From: Amycolatopsis albispora
GTDB lineage: Bacteria > Actinomycetota > Actinomycetes > Mycobacteriales > Pseudonocardiaceae
Reading direction: 5' to 3'
NCBI RefSeq assembly: GCF_003312875.1
Contig: NZ_CP015163.1
Coordinates: forward strand, 3,162,001 to 3,226,000
DNA length: 64,000 nt
The notes beneath the pieces are model-generated. The model ran no database searches and was not told the DNA's origin. It saw only the letters and a program-made list of their open reading frames with translations. A program made the translations under genes and the position numbers. Positions 36,788-47,070 of this stretch are shown piece after piece; position 1 is the stretch's first letter; each line of letters begins with the position of its first letter.

Positions 36788-39700
36788 GTGAATTCGGTGA
36801 ATACCCGATCGGCGGCCGGCCTCGTCCTCGCACTGGGCCCCCGCGGCTTTTCCGGCGCCCGGCTCGTCGCCGCGGCGTGCCAGGCAGGCGCGCTCGGCGT
36901 GCTGGAACTCGGGGCGCGGGCCCGCGAAGAACTCGACCGCGTGGCCGAATGGACCTCGCGCGAGTTCGGCGTGCGCCCGGTCGCCGGGTGCGGCCTGCGG
37001 CCGGCAGATCTGCCCGAGCGGGCCCGCACGGTGGTGATCGGCGCGGATTCGCCTTGGGAGATGGGGGAAATCCCCAGTGGTCTCCAGGTACTGGCCGAGG
37101 TGACCAGCCTCGGTGAGGCCGAGCGGGCGATCGCGGCCGGGGCACACGGGCTGATCGCCCGCGGCCACGAATGCGGTGGCCCGGTCGGCGAACTGAGCAC
37201 CTTCGTCCTGCTGCAGCGGCTGGTCGCGGCGACGGACCTGCCGGTGTGGGCCTGCGGTGGCATCGGCCCGCGCACCGCGGTCGCGGCGATGGTGGGTGGC
37301 GCGGCCGGGGTGGTGCTCGATTCCCAGCTCGCCCTGCTGCCCGAAACCGGATTGCCCGCCGGAATCGCCGCGGCGGTGCGGGGAATGGACGGTTCGGAGA
37401 CCACCGTGGCCGACGGCCGCCGCGTGCTCAACCGCGGTGGGCACACCCTGGAAATCGGCCAGGACGGATTTCTGGCGAAAAAGTTCGCGGATCGCTGGGG
37501 CACCACACGCGCCGCGATTCGCGGAATTCGCGAAGCCGTGAAAAGTGTAAAAGTCGAGTACGACGCGAAATTGCCGATCGCGCAGGGACCGATGACCCGG
37601 GTGAGCGATCGCGCCGGTTTTGCCGTTTCCGTCGCCGAAGCCGGCGCACTGCCGTTCGTCGCGCTCGCGCTGTCCGGCCGCGACCAAACCCGCGAACTGC
37701 TGGAACAGACCAAGGCCGCGATCGGCGACCGGCCGTGGGGCGTCGGCGTGCTCGGATTCGCGCCGGAGGAGACGCGCTCCGCGCAGCTCGAAGCCGTGCG
37801 TGAGCTGCGGCCGACACACGCGATCGTGGCCGGTGGCCGTCCCGCGCAGGCGAGCGCGCTGGAGGCCGACGGCATCCGCACCTACCTGCACGTGCCCTCC
37901 CCCGGCCTGCTGGCCCAGTTCCTGCGCTCGGGCGCGCGCCGGTTCGTCTTCGAGGGCTCCGAATGCGGTGGTCACGTGGGGCCGCGCACCAGCTTCCCGC
38001 TGTGGGAGGCGCAGTTGGACACCCTGCTGGAGGCCGGTGACCTGGACGGCGTCGAGGTCTACTTCGCCGGCGGCATCCACGACGAGCGCTCGGCGGCGAT
38101 GGTGGCCGCGATGGCCGCGCCGCTGACCGCCCGCGGCGCGAAGTTCGGCGTGCTGATGGGCACCGCGTACCTGTTCACCGAGGAGGCCGTCGGCCACGGC
38201 GCGATCCTGCCCGCGTTCCAGCGCGAGGTGGTCGCCGCGACCGGCACCGCGCTGCTGGAAACCGCGCCGGGCCACGCCACGCGCTGCGTGCGCAGCCCGT
38301 TCACCGAGGACTTCACCGGCATCCGCGACCGGCTGCGTGCCGAAGGCGTGCCGGACAAGCAGGCGTGGGCCGAGCTGGAGCAGCTCAACGTCGGCAGGCT
38401 CCGCCTGGCCAGCAAGGGCATCGAGCGCGTCGGCGCCGAGCTGCGCGAGGTCGGCGAAGACCGCCAGCTCGCCGAGGGCATGTTCATGGCCGGTGAAGTC
38501 GCGGTGCTCCGGTCGTCGGTGACCACGCTCGCGCGACTGCACGAGTCCGTGAGTTCGGGCGCGGCGGACTTCCTGGCCGAGAGCGCGGGGCGGTTGCGTG
38601 GTGAGGACGCCCCGAAGCCCGCGGCCAAGCCGCTGGACGTGGCGATCGTCGGCATGGCGGGCATGTTCCCCGGTGCCGCCGATCTCGCCGAGTTCTGGGC
38701 GAACGTGCTGAGCGGCACCGACTCGGTCACCGAGGTGCCGCCGCACCGCTGGGATCCCGCGGTGCACTACGAATCCGGCGCCAGCAAGTCCAAATGGGGC
38801 GGTTTCCTGCCCGAGATCCCGTTCGACCCGCTGCGGTACGGCATTCCGCCCGCGTCGCTGGGCAGCATCGAGCCGGTGCAGCTGCTCGCGCTGGAAGCCG
38901 CGCGGCGCGCGCTGGACGACGCCGCGCTCGGCTCGTTCGACCGCACCCGCACCTCGGTGGTCTTCGGCGCCGAGGCGGGCAGCGACCTGTCCAACGCGGC
39001 CACCCTCGGCGCGGTCCTGCCGTCCTATGTGGACCAGGTGCCGCCCGCGCTGGCCGGTCAGCTGCCGGAGCTGACCGAGGACTCCTTCCCCGGCATGCTG
39101 GCGAACGTGATCGCCGGTCGCATCGCGAACCGGCTCGACCTCGGCGGCGCGAACTACACCGTCGACGCCGCGTGCGCCTCCTCCCTCGCCGCGCTCGACG
39201 TGGCGTGCAAGGAACTGGTCGCGGGCACCAGCGACGTGGTGCTGTGCGGTGGCGCCGACCTGCACAACGGGATCAACGACTACGTGCTGTTCTCCTCGGT
39301 GCACGCGCTCTCGCCGACCGGCCGGTCCCGCACCTTCGACGACTCCGCCGACGGCATCGCGCTCGGTGAGGGCGTGGCCTGCCTGGTCCTCAAGCGACTG
39401 TCCGATGCGGAACGTGACGGCGACCGGATCTACGCCGTGGTCAAGGGGGTGGGCAGCGCCAGCGACGGGCGGTCGCTCGGGCTGACCGCGCCCCGGCCGG
39501 AGGGCCAGCGCGCGGCGCTGGAGCGCGCGTACACCTCGGCGGGCATCTCCCCGGCGGCGGTCGGGCTGGTCGAGGCACACGGCACCGGGACCGTGGTCGG
39601 TGACCGCACCGAGCTGACCACGCTGACCAGCGTGTTCACCGAGGCGGGCGCCGAGCCGTCGAGCTGCGCGCTCGGCTCGGTGAAGTCGCAGATCGGGCAC

Positions 39701-42700
39701 ACCAAGTGCGCGGCGGGGCTGGCCGGGCTGATCAAGGCGGCACTGGCGCTGCACACCGGGGTCAAGCCGCCGACGCTGCACGTGACCAAGCCGAACGCGG
39801 CGTGGCAGGCGGAAACCAGCCCGTTCGAGTTCCACGCTTCGCCGAGCCCGTGGGCCTCATCCGAGCGGATCGCCGGGGTCAGCGCGTTCGGCTTCGGTGG
39901 CACCAACTTCCACGCGGTGCTGACCGCGCACCACGACGGCCCGCCGCCACGGCACACCCTGGACGCCTGGCCGGCCGAGCTGTTCCTGTTCCGCGATCCC
40001 GCCGACGCGGAAAAGCTGCTGGAGCAGGCGCGGTCCGGGCGCTGGCGGCTGCGGGACCTCGCGCTCGTCGCGGCGCGCCGGTCGGACACGCGCCCCGGGC
40101 CGGTCCGGATCGCCGTGGTCGCGAGCAGCGTCGGTGAGCTGATCTCGCGGCTGAGCGAGCCCGCGCCCGAACCGCCGGTCACCGGGGAGGTGGCGTTCCT
40201 GTTCCCCGGGCAGGGCAGCCAGAAGCCCGGCATGCTCGCCGAACTCTTCGTCCACTTCCCGGAACTGCACCGGTACCTCCGTCTCGGCGAGCGGTGGCTG
40301 CGGGAGTTGTTCCCGCCCGCGGACTTCGACCGCGACGCGGCCGCCGCCCGCAAGGCCGCGATCACCGACACCCGGGTCGCGCAGCCCGTGCTGGGCATCG
40401 CCGGGCTCGCGGTCGCCGAGCTGCTGGCCCAGGCGGGCGTCCGGCCCGCGATGACCGCCGGGCACAGCTACGGCGAGCTGGTCGCGCTCAGCGTCGCGGG
40501 CGCCATCGATCCGGCGACCCTGCTGGAGCTGTCCGCCGCCCGCGCCGAGTCGATCCTGGCCGCGGCCGGGGACGATCCCGGCACGATGGCGGCCGTGTCC
40601 GCCGGTGCCGACGAGGTCGACGCCGCGCTCGCCGGGCTCGGCACGGTGGTCACCGCGAACCGGAATTCCCCGGCGCAGACGGTCATTTCCGGGCCGACGG
40701 CCGAAGTGGGCAAAGCCATCACGATCCTGCGCGAGGCCGGGTTCAGCGCGAAGCGCATCCCGGTCGCGTGTGCCTTCCACAGCCCGGTGGTGGCCGGCGC
40801 GGAAAGCCGGTTCGCCGAAGTACTGGCGCAGCACCAGATCGGCGCGCCCACCCGGCCGGTGTGGTCGAACCGCACGGCGAGCGAGTACCCGGCGCGGCCG
40901 GACGCGATCCGCGCCGAACTGGCCGCGCAGATCGGCGCGCCGGTGCGGTTCGCCGAGCAGATCGAGGCGATGTACGCGGCGGGCGCCAGGATCTTCGTCG
41001 AAGCGGGGCCCGGCTCGGTGCTCACCAAGCTGACCGCGGCCGTGCTCGGCGACCGTCCACATCAGACGGTAACCTGCGACGGCGGGTTGCGAGGCTTCCT
41101 CGAAGCACTGGCCAAGCTCGCGCTCGCCGGGGCGGACGTCACCGCGAGCCACCTGTTCGACGGCCGTGAAGCGGTGACCGAGCCGCCCGTGAAGCGTCCT
41201 GGGTGGACGGTCGACGGGCAGCTGGTGCGGACCGCCGACGGCAGCATCCCGGCGGGCGCCCTGCGGCCCGCCACCCGAGTCCAGCTAACCAGCAAGGAGA
41301 CGTCAGTGACCGGACCGGACGCGCTCATCGCCGAATTCCTGCGCAGCAGCCGCGAAATGGTCGCGGCGCAGCGTGACGTGCTGCTCGGGTACCTCGGCAC
41401 GCAGCAGGGCGTGCCCGCCCTGCCCGCGCCGGTGCTCCCGGTCCCGGAACCGGTTCAGGTCGCCGCCGTTCCCCAGGTCCAGGCCGCACCCGAACCCGCG
41501 CCCGCCGGTGAGGTGGACGTGATGCGGGCCGTCGTCGAGATCATCGGCGACCGCACTGGTTACCCGGCCGACATGATCGAGCCGGAGCTGGACCTGGAAG
41601 CCGATCTGAGCGTGGACTCGATCAAGCGGGCCGAGATCGCCGGTGAACTGGCGGTGCGCCTCGGCCTGAACTCCGGATCCGACGAGGAACTGGAGGAGCT
41701 GTCCAAGGCGCGGACGGCGGCCGCCATCGCCGGACTGCTCGAAGCCAAGCTGTCCGGGAACAGCACCCCCGCCACGGAATCGACACCCGAACCGGAACCC
41801 GAAGGCGGCGTCGCGCCCAAGCGGTTCGAACTCGTGCCCGCCGCACTGAACGGCACCCCGGCGGCCCCGGAAAGGCTGGCGGGCCGGTCCTTTCGTGTCC
41901 TCGGCGGTGGCGCCCACGCCGACCGCCTGACCGCACTGCTCACCAAGAGCGGCGCCGAACCCGCTGACTCCACTGTGGACCTACTGGTTCACCTCGATGC
42001 GTTCACCGGCGTGGATCCCCTGTTCCCCGAAGCCTTCGCCACCTTCCGTGAAGCACTTGCCGGGCAGCCGGGCACGCTGATCACCGGAGTCCCCGCCGGG
42101 CTGACCGAGCGCACCGACGGCCTGCGCGGCTTCTTCCGCACCCTGGCCCGCGAGTATCCGGAGAGCACGATCCGGCTGGTCGAGATCGACGGTGAGGACC
42201 CGGCCGAGGCGGTCCTGCGCGAACTGCTCACCGATGAGGGCGCGCCGGTGGTGCTGCGCTCGGCGGAGGCGCGGCAGTCGCTCGAACTGGTGGAAACCCC
42301 GCTGGGCCTGCTCGGCTCCACCGGCGCCGGGCCCGCCGGGGACGGTGCCGCCGAGGCCGCCGCGCTCGGGCTGGACGCCGACTCCGTGGTGCTGCTCGTC
42401 GGCGGTGGCCGGGGCATCACCGCGCACTTCGCCGAAACGCTCGCCGCGGCAAGCCGGTGCCGGATCGAGCTCGTCGGCCGCACGGTGCTGCCCACCGCGC
42501 CGGAGGACCCGGCGACCGCGGGCGCGGTCACACTCGCCGAGTTGCGGGGCGCGCTCGCCGCACCGGGCCGCACCCCGGCCGAGATCGACCGCGAGGCCAA
42601 CCGCCTGCTCGCCCAGCGCGAAGTCGCCGCCACCCTGGCGAAACTGGCCGAACTGGGCAGCCCCGCCCGCTACCACGCGCTCGACGTCCGCGACGCCGAA

Positions 42701-43213
42701 GCCGTGCACCGGCTGGTCAAGGAGGTCCACACCGAGCACGGCAGGCTCGACGGGCTGGTCTACGCGGCGGGCGTGATCGAGGACAAGCTGCTCGCCGAGA
42801 AGGACCCGGAGTCCTTCCGCCGGGTCTTCGACACCAAAGTGGACGGTGCGAAGGCGCTGCTGGCGGCCGGGACCGAACTGCCGGTGGCGCCGCGGTTCGC
42901 GGTGTTGTTCGGCAGCATCGCCGCCGTGCTCGGCAACCGCGGCCAGTGCGACTACGCGGCGGCGAACGACGCGCTCGAAGCCATCGGCCGCCGGTGGTCC
43001 ACTTCGGAGCGCCGCGCGCTGACCGTCCACTGGGGACCGTGGGCACCCGGCGGCAGGCACGGCGGCATGGTCTCCCCCGAGCTGATGCGTTCCTACCAGC
43101 GGCGCGGGATCGGGCTGATCGACCAGGAAGAGGGCGCGCTCGCCCTGCTGCGGGAACTGGCCTGGGGCGAGGATTCGGCGCGGTCCGTGGTCTACAGCGC
43201 CTCCGGGTGGTGA
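36788..43213 (+). CDS. Multidomain lipid/polyketide synthase: NMO-NMO-KS-AT-ACP-KR
   Basis: 2141 residues from GTG 36788, placed by GAGGA 7 bases upstream. In order: a short NMO/2-nitropropane-dioxygenase-like barrel (about 10-200, RGHECGG at 126-131, CGGIGP at 156); a fuller second one (about 255-530, IAQGPMTRVS, EGSECGGHVG at 389-398, VLMGTAYLFTEEA); KS (about 615-1045) with Cys796, His931 and His971; AT (about 1130-1420) with GHSYGE Ser1227 and AFHSP His1331; one ACP with LSVDSIKR (Ser1611); and KR (about 1680-2141) with GGGRGI, FGSIAA and CDYAAAN. The NMO type is the enoyl reductase of PfaD, here fused N-terminally and doubled. All catalytic residues checked are present. Likely an iterative chain builder. 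Product unknown. Confidence 0.93.
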   Translation: MNSVNTRSAAGLVLALGPRGFSGARLVAAACQAGALGVLELGARAREELDRVAEWTSREFGVRPVAGCGLRPADLPERARTVVIGADSPWEMGEIPSGLQVLAEVTSLGEAERAIAAGAHGLIARGHECGGPVGELSTFVLLQRLVAATDLPVWACGGIGPRTAVAAMVGGAAGVVLDSQLALLPETGLPAGIAAAVRGMDGSETTVADGRRVLNRGGHTLEIGQDGFLAKKFADRWGTTRAAIRGIREAVKSVKVEYDAKLPIAQGPMTRVSDRAGFAVSVAEAGALPFVALALSGRDQTRELLEQTKAAIGDRPWGVGVLGFAPEETRSAQLEAVRELRPTHAIVAGGRPAQASALEADGIRTYLHVPSPGLLAQFLRSGARRFVFEGSECGGHVGPRTSFPLWEAQLDTLLEAGDLDGVEVYFAGGIHDERSAAMVAAMAAPLTARGAKFGVLMGTAYLFTEEAVGHGAILPAFQREVVAATGTALLETAPGHATRCVRSPFTEDFTGIRDRLRAEGVPDKQAWAELEQLNVGRLRLASKGIERVGAELREVGEDRQLAEGMFMAGEVAVLRSSVTTLARLHESVSSGAADFLAESAGRLRGEDAPKPAAKPLDVAIVGMAGMFPGAADLAEFWANVLSGTDSVTEVPPHRWDPAVHYESGASKSKWGGFLPEIPFDPLRYGIPPASLGSIEPVQLLALEAARRALDDAALGSFDRTRTSVVFGAEAGSDLSNAATLGAVLPSYVDQVPPALAGQLPELTEDSFPGMLANVIAGRIANRLDLGGANYTVDAACASSLAALDVACKELVAGTSDVVLCGGADLHNGINDYVLFSSVHALSPTGRSRTFDDSADGIALGEGVACLVLKRLSDAERDGDRIYAVVKGVGSASDGRSLGLTAPRPEGQRAALERAYTSAGISPAAVGLVEAHGTGTVVGDRTELTTLTSVFTEAGAEPSSCALGSVKSQIGHTKCAAGLAGLIKAALALHTGVKPPTLHVTKPNAAWQAETSPFEFHASPSPWASSERIAGVSAFGFGGTNFHAVLTAHHDGPPPRHTLDAWPAELFLFRDPADAEKLLEQARSGRWRLRDLALVAARRSDTRPGPVRIAVVASSVGELISRLSEPAPEPPVTGEVAFLFPGQGSQKPGMLAELFVHFPELHRYLRLGERWLRELFPPADFDRDAAAARKAAITDTRVAQPVLGIAGLAVAELLAQAGVRPAMTAGHSYGELVALSVAGAIDPATLLELSAARAESILAAAGDDPGTMAAVSAGADEVDAALAGLGTVVTANRNSPAQTVISGPTAEVGKAITILREAGFSAKRIPVACAFHSPVVAGAESRFAEVLAQHQIGAPTRPVWSNRTASEYPARPDAIRAELAAQIGAPVRFAEQIEAMYAAGARIFVEAGPGSVLTKLTAAVLGDRPHQTVTCDGGLRGFLEALAKLALAGADVTASHLFDGREAVTEPPVKRPGWTVDGQLVRTADGSIPAGALRPATRVQLTSKETSVTGPDALIAEFLRSSREMVAAQRDVLLGYLGTQQGVPALPAPVLPVPEPVQVAAVPQVQAAPEPAPAGEVDVMRAVVEIIGDRTGYPADMIEPELDLEADLSVDSIKRAEIAGELAVRLGLNSGSDEELEELSKARTAAAIAGLLEAKLSGNSTPATESTPEPEPEGGVAPKRFELVPAALNGTPAAPERLAGRSFRVLGGGAHADRLTALLTKSGAEPADSTVDLLVHLDAFTGVDPLFPEAFATFREALAGQPGTLITGVPAGLTERTDGLRGFFRTLAREYPESTIRLVEIDGEDPAEAVLRELLTDEGAPVVLRSAEARQSLELVETPLGLLGSTGAGPAGDGAAEAAALGLDADSVVLLVGGGRGITAHFAETLAAASRCRIELVGRTVLPTAPEDPATAGAVTLAELRGALAAPGRTPAEIDREANRLLAQREVAATLAKLAELGSPARYHALDVRDAEAVHRLVKEVHTEHGRLDGLVYAAGVIEDKLLAEKDPESFRRVFDTKVDGAKALLAAGTELPVAPRFAVLFGSIAAVLGNRGQCDYAAANDALEAIGRRWSTSERRALTVHWGPWAPGGRHGGMVSPELMRSYQRRGIGLIDQEEGALALLRELAWGEDSARSVVYSASGW

Positions 43214-46200
43214 GCGACGTGACGCCCGTGGCCATCGTCGGCATGTCGGTCCTGCTGCCCGGCGCGCCCGACCTGGCCACCTACTGGCGCAACATCACCG
43301 GCGGGGTCGACGCGATCAGCGAGGTGCCCGGCGGACGCTGGGAATCCGACGACGCCGAGGTCTACTGCCGACGCGGTGGTTTTGTCTCCGGCGCCGAGAT
43401 CGACGTGACCCGGTTCGGGATCATGCCGAACTCGGTGCCCGGCACCGAACCCGACCAGCTGATCGCGCTCCGGGTGGCCGCCGAGGCGCTCGCCGACGCG
43501 GGCGGCAGCCTGCCGGACCGGCAGCGCGCAGGGGTGATCCTCGGCCGCGGTGGTTACCTCACGCCCGGCCTCGTCCGGCTCGACCAGCGCGTGCGCACCG
43601 CCCAGCAGCTCACCCGCACGCTCGGCGAACTGCTGCCGGAGCTGGGTTCCGACCAGCTGGACCGCGTGCGTTCGGCGTTCACCGACGCGCTCGGCCCGCA
43701 CTCCCCCGAGTCCGCGATCGGCCTGGTGCCGAACCTCGCCGCCTCCCGGGTGGCGAACCGGCTCGACCTGCGCGGCCCGGCGTACACAGTGGACGCCGCG
43801 TGCGCGTCCTCGCTGATCGCGGTGGACCACGCGGTGCGCGAGCTGGCGAGCGGCCGGTGCGACCTGATGCTCGCGGGCGGTGTGCACCACTGCCACGACA
43901 TCACCCTGTGGAGCGTGTTCTCCCAGCTCAAGGCGCTTTCCCCGAGCGAGCGCATCCGCCCGTTCCACCGCGAGGCCGACGGCATCCTGATCGGTGAGGG
44001 CACCGGGGTGGTGGTGCTCAAGCGGCTGGCCGACGCGCAGCGCGACGGCGACCGGATCTACGCGGTGATCCGCGGGTGCGGGGTGGCCAGCGACGGCCGC
44101 ACCGCCAGCCTGGTCAACCCGGACTCCGGCGGCCAGGTCACCGCGGTGCGCGCGGCCTGGCGGCAGGCCGGCCTCGATCCGGCGTCGATCGGCCTGCTGG
44201 AGGCGCACGGGACGGCCACCCCGGCCGGGGACGGCGCCGAACTGGCCACGCTCGCCGAGGTGTTCGGCCCGGCCGACGGCCCGCGCGCGGTGCTCGGCTC
44301 GGTGAAGTCGATGATCGGGCACACCATGCCGGCCGCCGGGGTGGCCGGGCTGGTCAAGGCCGCGCTGGCGGTCTACCACGGTGTGCTGCCGCCCACCCTG
44401 CACTGCGACGACCCGCACCCCGGCTTGGCGGACACCCGCTTCCGGACCACCGGCCAGCCCGAAGAATGGCCGGGCCACCGGCTGGCGGGCGTGAACGCGT
44501 TCGGCTTCGGCGGCATCAACGCCCACGTGGTGCTCGAACAGGCCGGTGAGGCCAAGCCGGTGGTCGAAGTCCGCGAGCCGGAACGCACCCTGCGCCTCGC
44601 CGCGTCCACTGTGGACGAGCTGGCCCGCGCGCTGGACGGCGACCCGGTGACCGGCGGCAGCGGCCCGGTCCGGCTGGCGATCGCTGACCCGACGCCGAAA
44701 CGCCTGGCCGTGGCGAGGAAGGCGGTCGCCAAGGGCAAGCCGTGGCGTGGCCGCAACGACATCTGGTTCACCCCGGAGCCACTGCTGTCCGGCGGCGGCA
44801 AGATCGCGTTCATCTTCCCCGGCCTGGAAGCCGAGTTCGAACCGCGGGCCGACGACGTGGCCGCGCACTTCGGCCTGCCGTGGTCGGCACCGGACGCCTC
44901 GGTGCTCGGCGGGCACGGCGCCGGGGTCTTCCAGCTGGGCAGGCTGCTCGACACCGCGCTGCGCCGGATGAACGTGGTCCCCGACGCGGTGGCCGGGCAC
45001 AGCGTCGGGGAATGGACCGCGATGGCCTGCGGTGGCATCTACGACAAGTCCGCTGTGGACGAGTTCCTCGGCTCCTTCGACCCCGCCGGGTTGCGCGTGC
45101 CGGGGTTGGCCTTCGCGGTCATCGGCACGTCGGCCGAGCGCGTCGCCGAAGCGCTGCCGCCGGAAGTGGTGCTGTCCCACGACAACGCGCCGAAGCAGGC
45201 GATGGTCTGCGGCCCGGCCGAACCGGTGGGCGAGCTGGTCCGGACCATGCGCGCGGCCGGGGTGATCAGCCAGGTGCTGCCGTTCCAGTCGGGCTTCCAC
45301 ACGCCGATGCTGGAGCCGTACCTCGGCCCGATCCGCGCCGCCGCCGACCGGTTCGAGCTGCACCCGCCGCGGGTCCCGGTCTGGTCGGCGACCACCGCGG
45401 CGGAGTTCCCGGCCGCGCCGGAGCGGGTGCGTGAGCTGTTCGTCCGGCACCTGCTCGAACCGGTGCGGTTCCGGCCGATGATCGAAGCCATGCACGCGGC
45501 CGGGTTCCGCGCCTTCGTCCAGCTGGGCGCGGGCCAGGTCGGCTCGCTGATCGGTGACACGCTCGCCGGGGCGCCGCACCTGGTGGTGGCCGCGAACTCG
45601 GCCAAGCGCTCCGGCCTCGCGCAGCTGCGCCGGGTGGCGCTGGCGTTGTGGACCGAAGGCGAGCAGCCCGATCTGCTGGAACGCCGGCCCGGGGTACCGA
45701 TCGACCTGGACACCCCGCCGGTACGCCTCGGCGGCTCGGTCCGCCTGGACGTCGGCCGCGGGGAATCCACTTTGGACAGGTTCGCGGACTCCTCCCCCAT
45801 CGCCGCCGAGCTTTCCGCGTTGATGCGGGAGACCGCGAACACCGCGGCCGAACTGCTCGCCGTGCGCAAGCCGCCCGTGCTCCGCGTGTCGGTGGACGAG
45901 ATGCCGTACCTGGCCGACCACTGCTTCTTCCGGCAGCGCGAAGACTGGCCGGAGCTGGAGGACCGCTGGCCGATCGTGCCGGCCACCACGGTGATCCACC
46001 ACCTGATCGAGTTCGCCGAGCGGGCGGTGCCGGGCACCCGCGCGATCGGCGTGCACGACGTGCACCTCTCGCGCTGGCTCGCCGCCATCCCGGCCACCGA
46101 GATCCCGGTGTCGGTCCAGGTGACCGCGCCCGGCCGGGTCGCGGTGGAACTCACCGGGTACGCCCGCGCCGTGGTCGAGCTGGCCACCGGCTACCCGGCA

Positions 46201-47070
46201 CCGGGCGCGCTGTGGCGGCCGGGTCCCGAGCGCGCGCCGGAGATGACCGCGGCCCAGCTGTACGAAGAGAACTGGATGTTCCACGGCCCGCGCTACCAAG
46301 GGGTTTCGGAGCTGACCGCGATCGGCCCCGCGCACGTGCGCGGCGTGTTGACCACGCCGCCCGCACCGGGCGCGCTGCTGGACAACGTGGGCCAGCTGCT
46401 CGGTTACTGGATCATCGCGCACCACCCGGAGCGGGACGTGGTGTTCCCCGTCCACATGCGGCAGATCCGGTTCTTCGGCCCGCACCCGGCCACCGGCGAG
46501 CGGCTGGACTGCCACCTCCGGATCACCGCGCTCACCGAGTCCACTTTGGATGCCGACGTGCAGCTGTCGGCGGGCGGCAGGCTGTGGGCCGAGATCACCG
46601 GCTGGCGTGACCGCCGGTTCGACAGCAGCCCGCACACCCGCTCGGCCGACCGCTTCCCCAGCCGCAACACGCTGTCCGTGCCGGACGACGGCGGCTGGGT
46701 GGTGCTGCGCGAGCAGTGGCCGGACCTGGCCTCGCGTGAGCTGATCATGCGCAACCACCTCGGCAAGACCGAGCGGGCGGACTACGAAGCGGTGCCACCA
46801 CGGGAAAAGCGGCAGTGGCTGCTGCGGCGGATCGCGATCAAGGACGCGGTGCGGTGGTGGCTCTGGAACCGCGGTGAGGGCGAGCTGTTCCCCGCCGAAA
46901 TCCAGGTGATCGACGAGCACACGGTCATCGGGGCACACGGCCGCGTGCTGCCGCCGCTGACCATCGGCGTGGCGGGTCACGGCACCACCGCGGTGGCCAT
47001 GGTCGACCCGGGCGGCACCGCGCTGGACCGGATCGCCGCGCAGGCGGCGGAGGAAGGAGCAGGCGTATGA
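43210..47070 (+). CDS. PfaC-like synthase: KS-AT-DH with C-terminal PPTase-like domain
   Basis: 1286 residues from GTG 43210 overlapping the first synthase stop. KS (about 5-430): Cys198 in DAACASS, His333 in EAHGTAT, His371 in GHTMPAA. AT (about 535-800): GHSVGE Ser598 and GFHTP His697. DH (about 890-1140), double hot-dog: YLADHCFF with His904 and LLDNVGQLLGYW with Asp1058. The last ~110 residues (REKRQWLLRRIAIKDAVRWW with Lys1211, then LFPAEIQVIDEH) look like the phosphopantetheinyl transferase domain that ends enediyne and PUFA synthases. If active it would arm the operon's own ACPs. No ACP or KR here, so it must act with the first synthase or the discrete ACP. Confidence 0.9.
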   Translation: MSDVTPVAIVGMSVLLPGAPDLATYWRNITGGVDAISEVPGGRWESDDAEVYCRRGGFVSGAEIDVTRFGIMPNSVPGTEPDQLIALRVAAEALADAGGSLPDRQRAGVILGRGGYLTPGLVRLDQRVRTAQQLTRTLGELLPELGSDQLDRVRSAFTDALGPHSPESAIGLVPNLAASRVANRLDLRGPAYTVDAACASSLIAVDHAVRELASGRCDLMLAGGVHHCHDITLWSVFSQLKALSPSERIRPFHREADGILIGEGTGVVVLKRLADAQRDGDRIYAVIRGCGVASDGRTASLVNPDSGGQVTAVRAAWRQAGLDPASIGLLEAHGTATPAGDGAELATLAEVFGPADGPRAVLGSVKSMIGHTMPAAGVAGLVKAALAVYHGVLPPTLHCDDPHPGLADTRFRTTGQPEEWPGHRLAGVNAFGFGGINAHVVLEQAGEAKPVVEVREPERTLRLAASTVDELARALDGDPVTGGSGPVRLAIADPTPKRLAVARKAVAKGKPWRGRNDIWFTPEPLLSGGGKIAFIFPGLEAEFEPRADDVAAHFGLPWSAPDASVLGGHGAGVFQLGRLLDTALRRMNVVPDAVAGHSVGEWTAMACGGIYDKSAVDEFLGSFDPAGLRVPGLAFAVIGTSAERVAEALPPEVVLSHDNAPKQAMVCGPAEPVGELVRTMRAAGVISQVLPFQSGFHTPMLEPYLGPIRAAADRFELHPPRVPVWSATTAAEFPAAPERVRELFVRHLLEPVRFRPMIEAMHAAGFRAFVQLGAGQVGSLIGDTLAGAPHLVVAANSAKRSGLAQLRRVALALWTEGEQPDLLERRPGVPIDLDTPPVRLGGSVRLDVGRGESTLDRFADSSPIAAELSALMRETANTAAELLAVRKPPVLRVSVDEMPYLADHCFFRQREDWPELEDRWPIVPATTVIHHLIEFAERAVPGTRAIGVHDVHLSRWLAAIPATEIPVSVQVTAPGRVAVELTGYARAVVELATGYPAPGALWRPGPERAPEMTAAQLYEENWMFHGPRYQGVSELTAIGPAHVRGVLTTPPAPGALLDNVGQLLGYWIIAHHPERDVVFPVHMRQIRFFGPHPATGERLDCHLRITALTESTLDADVQLSAGGRLWAEITGWRDRRFDSSPHTRSADRFPSRNTLSVPDDGGWVVLREQWPDLASRELIMRNHLGKTERADYEAVPPREKRQWLLRRIAIKDAVRWWLWNRGEGELFPAEIQVIDEHTVIGAHGRVLPPLTIGVAGHGTTAVAMVDPGGTALDRIAAQAAEEGAGV

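Noticed and set aside
36674..39835. 1053-residue open frame opposite the first synthase
   Set aside because: It is a mirror of the GC-rich PKS coding strand. It has Arg/Gly/His-rich composition, no domains and no RBS, while the other strand has complete KS and NMO motifs.
36788..47070. Enediyne PKS (PKSE) cluster
   Set aside because: The KS-AT-ACP-KR and DH-PPTase domains resemble PKSE, but they are split over two proteins with a second KS-AT pair and NMO barrels, and no UnbL/UnbV/UnbU or enediyne thioesterase genes are present.
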